This document shows positions 1-10,199 of a DNA stretch of 64,000 bases, in pieces. A model generated the notes under the pieces. The model made no database searches and was not told the DNA's origin. It saw nothing but the letters and a program-made list of their open reading frames with translations. The translations under genes were made by a program, and so were the position numbers. Each line of letters begins with the position of its first letter. Position 1 is the stretch's first letter. This stretch comes from Antedon bifida (Eukaryota; Echinodermata; Crinoidea; Comatulida; Antedonidae), in contig OY727096.1 of NCBI GenBank assembly GCA_963402885.1, forward strand, positions 8,813,501-8,877,500, written 5' to 3'.

Positions 1-2
1 GT

Positions 3-926
3 CACGACATGACTGAGATGAAGAGTTACAATGATGACAACGAAATATGTTTCTCCAATATAACAGCCTGCAATTACACCATCAAATGCCTAGTGAGTTC
101 TGTTGGTCAACGCAGCTTTGATGAAATATATGTCAACGGAGAAATTGAAGAAGCACCCACACAAGCATCTCTTTGCACAATTTGTACTTCTGAAACCACT
201 AACGAAGGGAAGTACAATAAATATATAACGAACAAAGATTTAATCATCATAATTCTTGTATCTACATCTGGAATATTGTTAATCATTGTACTTGTATTGA
301 TTTACTTACTTAAAAGAAAACATGGCAAACAGTCTAACAATGTAGTACAAGTTCGAAGTAGCAGGCACGATAGTAATGTTGAAACCTCGAGAAGCCAGCA
401 AGATGAAACAAACGAACACGACAATGAAGCTAAACTTCCACAGGTTGAATCAGTAGAACGACCAGAAGAAAACGTCTATCATGACATAGGAAACAATGAG
501 AAACAGTCAAGAGCTCAAGAAGTGAAACTTACAGCGAAAGCTACAAAAGTAAAAAATAAACCGCCCATACCTAAAAAGAGAAATACAAAATTGAAACAAC
601 CTGAAGATGTATACTCTAAAATTGCAGATGAAAACCTACCTTCAACAAGCGGGCAGATAGTGAGAGCTGAATACGCAGATATGAAGCAGCCATCCTCACA
701 AACTCTAAACAGCACAAGTAAAACCGAACAGTTGTTCACAAATAAAGGTTATGACTACAGATTGAATGTCAACAGTGAATCTCCGACATCAACCTTCAAA
801 TCACTGGATAGACACACGGTGCAAAACCACTTAGAGCCCGCGACAACAACTCGTGTATACAGCACAACAATCACCAGTACCGATAACAATGACAGTAATG
901 TCGAATACTTAGAAATTATAGAATAA
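3..926 (+). CDS. Single-pass membrane receptor with tyrosine-motif tail, 3' exon (partial)
   Basis: The reading frame is open to the left edge, so this is probably the last coding exon; the ATG at 9 need not be the true start. Numbering from that ATG (305 residues), residues 1-77 look extracellular, with two N-glycosylation sequons (NIT, NYT) and four cysteines. Residues 78-101 are one hydrophobic transmembrane helix followed by the basic stop-transfer KRKHGK. The long polar tail carries tyrosines in signalling contexts: VYHDI (Y157), VYSKI (Y202), YADM (Y222, a YxxM PI3K-type motif) and VEYLEI (Y300), which fits the ITIM consensus exactly. KPPIPKK (184-190) fits a class II SH3 ligand. I cannot name the extracellular fold or the family. 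Binding of SH2 and SH3 partners is inferred from motifs only. Confidence 0.75.
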   Translation, partial: HDMTEMKSYNDDNEICFSNITACNYTIKCLVSSVGQRSFDEIYVNGEIEEAPTQASLCTICTSETTNEGKYNKYITNKDLIIIILVSTSGILLIIVLVLIYLLKRKHGKQSNNVVQVRSSRHDSNVETSRSQQDETNEHDNEAKLPQVESVERPEENVYHDIGNNEKQSRAQEVKLTAKATKVKNKPPIPKKRNTKLKQPEDVYSKIADENLPSTSGQIVRAEYADMKQPSSQTLNSTSKTEQLFTNKGYDYRLNVNSESPTSTFKSLDRHTVQNHLEPATTTRVYSTTITSTDNNDSNVEYLEIIE

Positions 927-1094
927 AACAACAATGGATACAATAAACAAAAACTACAGAGAAATTGCAACTGTGCACATACTCATAATAGAGAGTCATG
1001 GGAAGTTTAGCAAGTAATATTTTGAAATAATGTAAGTATTTTAAAGCTGCCGTACAGAATGTATTGTACAATTTTTATATGTAAGTTGTTAACA

Positions 1095-1100
1095 AATAAA
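1095..1100 (+). other. Likely poly(A) signal AATAAA of the receptor gene
   Basis: An AATAAA lies about 170 bp after the stop codon at 926 and just before a MITE that starts at 1121. Another AATAAA overlaps the stop codon itself and a third lies near 1150, so the cleavage site is uncertain. Confidence 0.4.
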
Positions 1101-1120
1101 AAAACACACTGAGAATGTTA

Positions 1121-1399
1121 AAGATTTGTCCCCCCGCCCTCTCCCTGAAAAATAAAATCTAAAATATATTGAATATATTGAATTGAATGTTGAATAGGTT
1201 ATTTTAATGTAACATACTATAGTGTTGACGAAAAATTGGTTAAGCAAATTATTTCCTTTTTCTTATATATTTACTTTGCCTTGTTATGGCAATAATACCC
1301 GGTACTTTTTCTTCTAAAACTACGAAATGGCCTATTCAAATTTTGAATTTATTCATCTTCATTTTGTCATGTGTAATATGTTAGGGGACAATGCATCTT
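1121..1399. mobile_element. MITE family 1 (AAGATGTATTGTCCC ends), copy A
   Basis: The left end reads AAGATTTGTCCC after TA, and the right end reads GGGACAATGCATCTT followed by TA. The inside shares the motif with ATTTTAATGTAACAT and the CAAAAATTGG stretch seen in the other copies. A TA target duplication and terminal inverted repeats suggest a Tc1/mariner-type non-autonomous element. It is degenerate at the left end. Confidence 0.6.
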
Positions 1400-4300
1400 T
1401 AATGCAATATGCTTATTTGAAAACATTGTTCTATCTTAACGCCTATACAATTATTATTGTTCTCTATGCTGCGAAAATAATTTGAAAAAGTAACTTTGCT
1501 TTGAAAATGAACTAAAGTATGCCATTTTACTATGTGATAATTCGTTTTGTCATTATAATATATTACATATTAAGAAACATAAACAAATTAATGTTATTAC
1601 GTTTATTATTAGATTATTATTATTGTAGACTACATTTATCACCAATGATTATTTACTGCAATAATTCAATCGTTTCTGTAAAGCTTTGTTAGACAATCCA
1701 TTGTTGTTCTTGTTGTTGTTATTATTATTAACAACAATAGCTGTTTTGAAATATGCTAAGTTAAATGCTTATTAAGATTGAAAATAAATTTTAAAAAAAC
1801 TGAAAGAAAAGAAATGTACAAATATAATTATATTTTTGCTCACGTTAATAACCAGTACCAAAGTATAGGCCTATATGATTTTTAAGTAGAAAAATCAGAG
1901 TTCATGTTTTGATATTATCATATTGGTAGGCCCTACTTCTTCTGACATTACTTCTTAATATGGCTATACAATTAAATGTACATAATCATTTAACTAAGCA
2001 AGCGTTAGTTAAATTCTTTAAATATAATAAATGTTTTAAAATATGCTATTTCTATTGTTTATATTAATATAAGATTGTATATAACAATTCCGTAAAATGT
2101 ATTTTTTCGACTAACTAGCAAACTATAAAAAAAACCACAGGTTAATTTTAATTCTTTATTGGTCCGATTGGATTGCGCCTCTTCCTCCTCGAAGCAATCA
2201 TTATGGTCTGGATTGTACGCATGCGCAACAGAGATCAAACTGACACGTCCTCGTGAAACTATTCTTCTTATTCAACATTGTTTATGAAAACTAGCTTTTT
2301 TCTAGAAAAAGGAAGTTAATAAAAATATTCTGCAAAAATGTGTGTTTTATCATTTTTCTAATCATAATTGTTATAAGTAATACGAATTAGAAAATGGTTT
2401 AATACCCATAATCAAACATCGAATTACAGTATCTATATTATTGTAGTACTAATTTTAGTTAATACATTGTTTCGTTTTTCAATATTTTCCATGAATTACT
2501 TCCTTGAATTTCAAAACACAAAAACAAATTGCGAAATAGTGGGCGTATATTTTCTAATTATAATTACAATTAAATGTTTCCTTGTTCTCCAATTACAAGA
2601 CGATTATTAAACAATTCTGAAATACTGGGCGTGTTCCTTACGTGCCCGCACTTGGTGAAGTATTTTTGGTAAAATGAGGGAAGAGCGAAATGCCACTCTT
2701 CCCTGGTAAAACATTGGTACTCCATCTAAAAACACTATTGAATAATTGTTAAAAGAACACACCATGCATCTTGTAACACTTGTGTTACTTTTTTACTTCT
2801 TTTTTTTAAACATGGAGTCGTGGCATCTCATTTAAGTCAATATTTATATATTTATTCAATGTGATAGCCCCCTACAGGAGATACTACGTTTTCGCGCCGC
2901 GACTTTAGCCAGCTATGTCCCAAGAGGACATACTCATTCAGAAGCTGTATCAAGCGTTCAATGTTCAATATATAACGACTTTGTTCTTGAGGTCAGCCTA
3001 GGCCGGTATTATAATAATTCACTGTTAAATAATCAAAACTTTATTTCGGATGTATAGGCAGTTATTTACAATGACTCCCATTTGACTATAGGCCGATATT
3101 ATAATACTGTCAGATAATCATTGAATTATGATCAAAACAGTCAATAGTAAAGTTTTTGTTTGTAATATAATACAATTGGTTAACACTTGAATGTCCATTT
3201 ATCACTTGTTGACATCTAGGCGGATGAAGTGACCCCCAGACGTGTGTTTAGTGGTCTAAAATTAGCTTTAATATATTATTTAGACATCATTTTTATTTAA
3301 ATTATTTAATAAGCACACTCATCTTTTACAGATTCAGTATATAGACATATCAAAGTATTAATTCTTGTTGTATTTTACTTAAAATACAAAAGTTATTCAC
3401 TTATAAAATGAAAAAAGAAACGTTTTATTTTAACCAAAAACCATTGTCTGACAATATTTAAAACTGTTACATCAACAAGCGAGCGGCGTTTTTTGTAAGA
3501 AATATTTCTTGTTGATACTCAATGCGAGGTTTAAGAACAAAAACATTTACATCATATAAATAGGCCTAAAACACATACAAACAGTAGGATGCTGCGTTAT
3601 CTCTAATAATGATAATAGATACGAATATTTCCTCCTCAAATTACAAGACGATTATCTATTGAACTTTTGGTAACAAAGAAGTTGTTTCACTTCATTGATA
3701 TTAGTAGGAGGAGGAACTATTTAGAAATAAATAATTCATCCATGGTCCTACAACGTAATAGTTATTGCGTAATCACAAGTGGGAACCGACGATGCAACAA
3801 CAGTGCTTGCAAATTGCAAACATCGCAGGTTTGATTTCACGCAGGCGGGAGTCAAACACAATTATCGGAAGGGCATTTTCTTACGATGCGTCGCTAGTGG
3901 AAACCAAGCTTTAGGGAAGATGGCAAGGAACAAATGGTTAAATCAAATACATATTCATGGATCTATAATGATCCTAATCTGTTGTATTATCGTCACAAAC
4001 CAACGTTTTTGAGGAAACTAAGACTTAATGAATAGACTTAAAGAGAGAAAAAAAGAGTACAGTAATTGCTGAAGAAAAATAGATGATGACGTCACGATGG
4101 TTGATGTCCAACTATCCTAAACACAATACAGACAATACGACAGTAGTAATGACATAATCATCACCAACAAAATGTAGAATAATGTCTCCCCGTTACTATT
4201 ACAATCATTTCTGTATGACGGCCCTACCGTTATGTGTGTTATGTATATAAATCAGTAATGCATTAGTAACAACTTCATTTTTGTAATGGCTACTATTGAA

Positions 4301-6067
4301 TAGGATCAGCAGGAAAAAATATGATCAACATAGTCTAATAAGAAAGAAAAACATCCTGCTATAAAAATAAAATTACCAGAAAATATGGCAAAAATAACAA
4401 ACAGAAAATGCCTAATTGGAATAAATTGAAAGAGTCTAGTAGAGAAATGCATTTATTAGGAAAAATTATCACTTTATTTCAATTACTATTTCAGAAATAA
4501 TCACGGAATAATAATGATATATTAAAATGATATTATATATACAGTAAGAATAGGCTTAATAATAAATTAATATGGTATAGCTATACACTAAATTAAAAAC
4601 AGTCTTACAGATATTTGGTTATAATAATATAACAAATATCGCCTTTCAATTTTATATCGGTGAATGAAAACATTTGACACCCCGGAGCGAAACTTCAGGC
4701 AATATCTGTATAATATATCCCGTATCGATACATACGCTTTAACCACTGTCATTTGAAAAAGAAAAAACGCCAGTCGTAAAAAAAATAAATACGTGTGACA
4801 AGCATCTAATTATTTTCCAACACCACCACAAAAAACACTTGGAAGTATTTGAATGAACTTTTACAGATTTCGAAAAGCCTGCAAGTTTCAACACTTGAAA
4901 AACATAAACTCTACCAATATTAAAGTCTCGGGTCTAAAGGAGAGTGGGAATCCTCCTGATACCATAATCGAATATCGATCAATTTTACTTTAATAGAACA
5001 TATTGTATTGTAGTAGTATTCGTGATGCTGTACAACCATATTATAACATTTTAAATATCCTGCGATCTGATTGGTGATTAGCTGAGCCAATCATAACAGC
5101 TGTTCTATCGTACTTTATTTTCTCTTATACAGTCAACATTTGTATTAGCTAGTATTGTATTAAAATCTTCTTCCACTTCAAGAAAGACATTATTTGTTGT
5201 TTTTAATAATCTAAATAGTGTATGATGTTTTAAATGACCTTAATTAAAATATATTATTAGGAATTTCCTAAGGATTGATGAGGTTCTTGGGCGTGCCCTT
5301 TCGCCCAGCCCACCACCATTGCATTTGTTGTTTTTAATAATCTAAATAGTGTATGATGTTTTAAATGACCTTAATTAAAATATATTATTAGGAATTTCCT
5401 AAGGATTGATGAGGTTCTTGGGCGTGCCCTTTCGCCCAGCCAACCACCATTGCAAATAAAGTTCTTCAAAATCAGTAGGCCTATGGCCTGATTTAAACAA
5501 TATAATGAATACATGAGGTAGTGTATGTGGCATAAAGAAACTAATGAAAGTTTTAAAACTGCATATTCTTTTGTCTTTACTGAATTTCTTTAAAAAAAAA
5601 ACTGTACTAAGACAAAAACTGAGCTGCTAACGGGATAGGATAGCTGATTCCTCTAGCCACTATGCAAAGTTATGTATGTAGCACGGCCGCAATTAAATTC
5701 GCTTTCCCATGGAGGTGAGCCGTTTTTATAGAATTTACTTTTATCAATAAATATTGAATATGCAATCAACCTTTTGTTTCAACAGTTTCGTCCATTGATT
5801 GGACGTATACGACAGAAACATTAAAGAGTAACATAAACCTGATGATTTTCGACTTTTATGTGTAAAACATCCTGTACACATATGGTTTTCCTGTGTAGTA
5901 TCTCTTGTTTAGTATTATTCTAGATAAATACTAATAAAATATTTGATTGTAAAATTATTTTACAGAACAACCCTTAATAAAATATCTACTATTTGCACAT
6001 ATATTTAATGCAATTTCAAATTCATAATTATTATATAAATATATCCTAAATTATTGAGCTAGAAACG
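1400..6067. other. Intergenic, AT-rich, no gene seen
   Basis: I find no exon with credible coding content here. The stretch holds A/T runs, a short inverted repeat (GGGAAGAG...CTCTTCCC near 2680-2703), a TGACGTCA near 4090 and the 131-bp tandem duplication listed separately. The short open frame at 3779-4012 has no recognisable domain. Confidence 0.5.
5192..5453. repeat. 131-bp exact-period tandem duplication (2 copies)
   Basis: Copy 1 is 5192-5322 and copy 2 is 5323-5453. They are almost identical (one visible difference, CAGCCCACC versus CAGCCAACC near the end). The near-identity implies a recent event. The unit is noncoding and contains GGGCGTGCCCTTTCGCCC. Confidence 0.9.
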
Positions 6068-6229
6068 TCAAGAACTGTGTATATGTATTATTTGTGACTT
6101 GCTAATTGCTTGAGGACCGTGAACTTTTTCAGCTCTCTTCTCAAAAGCTTTCACCATTTTCTTCACTACCTCGTCGAAAAATAAAGTTGATAAATTTGAA
6201 TGTAATGCTGATCGAAACTCAAATGAAAT
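6068..6229 (-). CDS. COQ10: COQ10 exon 5 (C terminus)
   Basis: Encodes [19 protein letters not shown], then [21 protein letters not shown] and a short tail to TGA. Acceptor TTTTCAG. An ATTAAA on the minus strand near 6004-6009, about 60 bp past the stop, is a possible poly(A) signal. Confidence 0.92.
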   Translation of the reverse strand: MSFEFRSALHSNLSTLFFDEVVKKMVKAFEKRAEKVHGPQAISKSQIIHIHSS

Positions 6230-9200
6230 CTGAAAAGAATTAAGAAAAAGGGAATTTTAGTTAATATGTATTCAATCACTTCAAGTGGCGAAAAAAAATT
6301 GTTTGTTTGATATCAGAGAAATAAGTACACACAGTATAGGCAGTATTCTATATGCTTAATGAGGGCGCTGTATATCTTAATTGCTCTGTGAAGAGTAACA
6401 GTTGCTCAATAAGATGTATTTTCCCCCTTAAAAATAATTTTTAACATTTTTTTTGTTGAACATGCCATTTTAATGTCACATAATAGTTATCCACTTTGAC
6501 CAAAAATTGGATCTATTCTAAACAAAATGTATTTACCTGAAAAAATGGTTTTTGGTGGAATTTAACCACTTATTATGTTATTATAAGTGAAAACATTTTT
6601 TGTTCATTTTTTTTCTACAGATGTTTATTTAAACTAAAGTTTTATTAAAACTACAAAATAATCTATTCAAAGTCTGATTAATTAATCTTCATTTTTCATG
6701 TTTTTGAGGGACAATACAATGACATCTTCAAACATTCAATGTTGTTGAAGCAAGGCTGTGACCACCAATGTATTTACCTGAAAGTCTAGTGTACAAGTAT
6801 CCGCCTTTCCTTTAATGCCAGGACTAAACCTCCAAGATGTCATTAAATGATTAAACAGCATACCATTAGTACACACTGCCTAATAATACAATAAATAATA
6901 AGAACATCATTATCATTATGTTCTAATTTGTCTGTATGTTATGTAATATGTTATGTAATAATAAATTAATTTTAAAAAACAAAATGGTCAATTTAAAGTT
7001 ATATTTTTATTTAATAAAAACAATGAAAAGAATTGTTCATCACTAATTTTTTAATGAGCGCTGTATGTTGACGATCCTGTACTCTTTTTGAAGAGTGTAC
7101 TGTGCTCACAGGATCAACAGCTTAATGTCTCATCTGAAAGATGGTACGCGCTATGTATTCCAATCCACCATTTGAAACACACGGAGAGCAAGGTGGAATT
7201 CAAACCGTTGCACAACACTAAATGCTGCTCTCTGCACGATACATATGCATTATCCTATTAACTTCTCTGTCATCAAATCAAAATCAAGATGAAAATATTA
7301 ATGCAAATGTTTGCAAAGGTAAGCTGTCATACAAATTAATATAATAATGATGTCATCGGTCATTAAAATTAAGATTTATATGAAAACTCCTTATAAACAA
7401 TTACCTTTACTAAATGTGGCCTAGTAACAGTAACTAACGACATGTAACGTTCACATAAAGGAGGGAATCCAACTTCCAGCTGCGCTTTAAAGTGTCCCGG
7501 TTTTCGTGCAACAATCTCTGACTTGGTACACCACGGAACAAAATGTTTGTAATTCTCAACATCTGCCACAACTTCATACATTTCCTCCATAGAATACCTA
7601 AGAAATCAAAGATAACAAAATCTGAATTAAAATTCATTAATTTTTTAGAGCACACATTGGATAGTGAGTTGTCGATACTGTAGATGATAAAAAATCTAAA
7701 CTAATGCTTTCTAAACTAAGTACAGTAGACTCTCCCAAATTCCTTTTTACTATTAAAAACACATTCCGAATACCAGACTTTCCCGAAAACCAGACATAAT
7801 AGGCCAGCCCAAAGGTGTCCGGTATTGGATGAGTTGACTGTAGTTACAACTTATATAAATAAAAAAAAAGTTGAATGAAATTAAAAATGATGGTGTACAA
7901 TACAAAACTCGATTTCTGATTTGTACATGTATCTCCACATATGGCATAAATATGCCCAGTTAAATACATATGTATCACATATGTAACACATGCGGTGCCT
8001 GTATTATGTTTAATGGCCTATGATACATGTGATACATAATGTGACACTGTATAAAGAATGTGCCATATACTACTAGATAAAAGATACATTTAATAACTAC
8101 TATTACAGTATTAATAATAAAATAGTAGTTACTGTTAACATCTAAACTTAAGTAGCACTGCAGAAAGGAATCCAAAAGTGCATTCTCTGCATGCTTTCGC
8201 TAACAAGGCAGCCCTAAATTTACCTAATATTTATCCTAATTCAATATAATTTTTATTTATACTTTTCTGTTGAAACTTACCCTAATATTCTTCTTTCCGA
8301 GTACTCTTTTCGTTTGTTCAGCGATGGGATATAATCTGTAAGGAAGCTTCTTTGTGGTATGAGGAGGACTGTACCCGCAGACGGAATTCTATTGAGTATT
8401 GCATAATGGTTTGAATCTCTTGCTTGATGGTAGAATGAAACAGATAAACTGCAAAAATTATAAGATGTTTTTACCATGATTTTTTCACCGGAACTCAGGC
8501 AAATGGAAGACATGGGAAAGTCATGTGAAAAAAAGTAAGTGTATTAGAAATTAAAATAAAAGAACAGAACAGACAAAGGAGTACTATAGGACTTTACAGT
8601 TTCACTCTAAACTAAGGGAAATAACTAATGGTACAGACATAGTAGGGGTTGTACTGTATCTTAGTGGTTAAAAAACTGGACTACCGACTTATTTGTAAAG
8701 AAATTTTAGCATAAAAACGTGGCTAATGGCGGCTCATTTACACAAGAAGCGGAATTTATGGCATCCGGCAAGCTTAATATTACTCCAAACTACCGTGGTA
8801 AATGGCAGTCAGAGTTATGGACTACCATAAATATGGCTTATTCCAAGTTAGGTCTAGTGTGCAATTTTAGCCCTCTTTTGTAAGTTAGGGTACAGTTAGG
8901 CCTGGGCCTATACTTGCTTGTTGTTCAGCTCAACTTGTTCAGCTCAACACATTCAGCTTATTATTACGAACTGGCTGCCTCTACGCCTAGTCGTAAATCC
9001 AATCCTGATTCTATATTACGCCGATATCGCGCCCCCTAGAGTTTTTGATAAAATACTAATAGGTTATGATATCGGTGGATTGTAAGCCAGCTGGATGGCT
9101 GAATGGGTAGTGCTTGGGTCTCGCAATGTAATGCTGTAGCGTTAGGCTAGGGTTCAAAACTCGTTTTTGGTATTTTTTTTTTTACATTTTTTTTTACTCA

Positions 9201-10020
9201 CCATCTTCTTTATTGATCATCATCTTTTCTCATCATTTTCCTAGAGGGATGTTTTTTTTTAGGTTACGAGGGCCGGAGGCCTGAGAAAGAGGGTCTTGAC
9301 CCGATCGGGTCAATAGGCGTAGATATAGACTCTAGCTTGGATCTATGCCTAGGTGTAGATGCAGCCACTGCGTTATTATTATGTGAACCCATCACATGTC
9401 GTTTACAATTTGTCTTTTCATATCTGACTGTACGTTGGGGAATCCAATAAACAATGTGTATGTAAATAAATGTAAATCTAGGCCTATATAATAGTAATTA
9501 GTATAGGCCTAGGCTTTTCTATAGTATACTATAAAATCTAGTGTATACTACAGTGTAGGCCTATTAGGCCTAGCCTAGACCTACAGGCTACACTACACTA
9601 CAGTACTATATAGATAGCCAAGTCAATCAATGGCTGGGAAAAAATAACTAAAATCAAACAAATTGGCTGATTCAATATCCAGACCTCCTACAAAATAATT
9701 TAGTTGCAAATCCCAACTCAACTATCATCAGTCCAACTAGGCTAGGCCTATGCAGTGCCACCTCACTTCTCCCTCGCGGGCATTGTACCCGAATCTAAGT
9801 GCTTCAAAATTGTCAATTGGCTATGACGTGATTGACAATCCGGCCTAGGCTAGGCCTAGCCTAGGTAAAACTTTGCAACTACCTAGCCTATGATTATTTT
9901 CGGATTTAAATAAATAAGTGTGACAACAAACCTTCTTGGATTTAAAATTTGAGTCTCTTTGAGTAATCTACCATAATAACTATGATAAATTCGCTGCAGA
10001 ACTTTGACATTTTTCGCCAT
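6068..10020 (-). CDS. COQ10: Coenzyme Q-binding protein COQ10 homolog, mitochondrial (5 exons, complete)
   Basis: Minus-strand exons: 9932-10020, 8281-8448, 7405-7597, 6778-6879 and 6068-6229, with stop TGA at 6068-6070. All junctions are GT/AG and in phase, giving 237 residues. COQ10 is a START-domain lipid-binding protein of the inner mitochondrial membrane, needed for coenzyme Q to work in respiration. Recognisable family blocks, in order, are [34 protein letters not shown], then [11 protein letters not shown] with WRFSPGI, TCTLDF, and [11 protein letters not shown] with FFDEVV. The first 70 or so residues are basic and hydroxylated without acidic clusters, consistent with a mitochondrial presequence. 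An ATG at 8513 within intron 1 could start a shorter form, but the exon-1 start splices in phase through a strong acceptor (TTTTTGCAG). The protein end, after the HGPQ motif, has a short extension (about 13 residues) that I cannot compare. Confidence 0.93.
6411..6727. mobile_element. MITE family 1, copy C (in COQ10 intron 4)
   Basis: Starts AAGATGTATT and ends GGGACAATACA...CATCTT, with the internal block ATTTTAATGTCACATAATAG and TTATCCACTTTGACC shared with copies D and E. It lies in the intron between 6229 and 6778. Confidence 0.7.
6778..6879 (-). CDS. COQ10: COQ10 exon 4
   Basis: Encodes [19 protein letters not shown] and TCTLDFQ. Acceptor TAG|GCAGTG, donor CAG|GTAAAT. Too short to appear as a long open frame. 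Confidence 0.92.
7405..7597 (-). CDS. COQ10: COQ10 exon 3 (START domain core)
   Basis: Encodes [19 protein letters not shown] and [20 protein letters not shown] and RPHLVK. Donor AAG|GTAATT. This is the most conserved part of the family. Confidence 0.93.
8281..8448 (-). CDS. COQ10: COQ10 exon 2
   Basis: Acceptor TTTTTGCAG at 8449 onward, donor GG|GTAAGT at 8275-8280. It ends with the EYSERRILG block that opens the conserved START-like domain. Confidence 0.85.
9085..9192 (+). mobile_element. tRNA-like sequence / SINE fragment
   Basis: Carries a box A-like TGGCTGAATGGGTAG and, about 45 bp later, a box B-like GGTTCAAAACT, followed by T-rich sequence. It does not fold into a convincing acceptor stem by eye, so a tRNA-derived SINE head or tRNA pseudogene is likelier than a working tRNA. 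It is in COQ10 intron 1. Confidence 0.4.
9932..10020 (-). CDS. COQ10: COQ10 exon 1 (start codon, presequence)
   Basis: ATG is at 10018-10020. It encodes about 29 residues beginning [10 protein letters not shown], then donor AAG|GTTTGT. The two leftover bases AG plus T of exon 2 make a serine codon, which supports this exon join. It is the least certain exon because this part of the family is not conserved. Confidence 0.7.
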
Positions 10021-10070
10021 AACAAAAACAGCCGCTGATGTTTTTTGCGCTACCGGTTTCTGTTACAGTA

Positions 10071-10157
10071 TGACGTCACACATCCAATGTCGTCATTCCG
10101 CCACCGCCGATAAATTAATATGTCCTCTAAAAAAATGCAGGTCAAAGAGTGACGTCA
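10071..10157. promoter_or_regulatory. Pair of CRE palindromes upstream of COQ10
   Basis: Two perfect TGACGTCA sites, at 10071-10078 and 10150-10157, lie about 50 and 130 bp upstream of the COQ10 start codon. A CCAAT sits between them at 10085-10089. This spacing suits a CREB/ATF-driven core promoter for a respiratory-chain gene. The role is inferred from position and motif. Confidence 0.5.
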
Positions 10158-10199
10158 TTAAATCTCAATTTTTCTTCCACACCCACCTTTCTTAATCAT

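Noticed and set aside
3779..4012. 77-codon plus-strand open frame
   Set aside because: No domain, AT-rich surroundings, no splice or poly(A) context. A weak tRNA-like box B nearby was too poor to call a SINE.
8650..8720. SINE head (box A-like TTAGTGGTTAAAAAACTGG)
   Set aside because: No box B follows and no tail was found.
10004..10195. 63-codon plus-strand open frame divergent to COQ10
   Set aside because: It overlaps COQ10 exon 1 on the opposite strand and the CRE region, with no recognisable protein.
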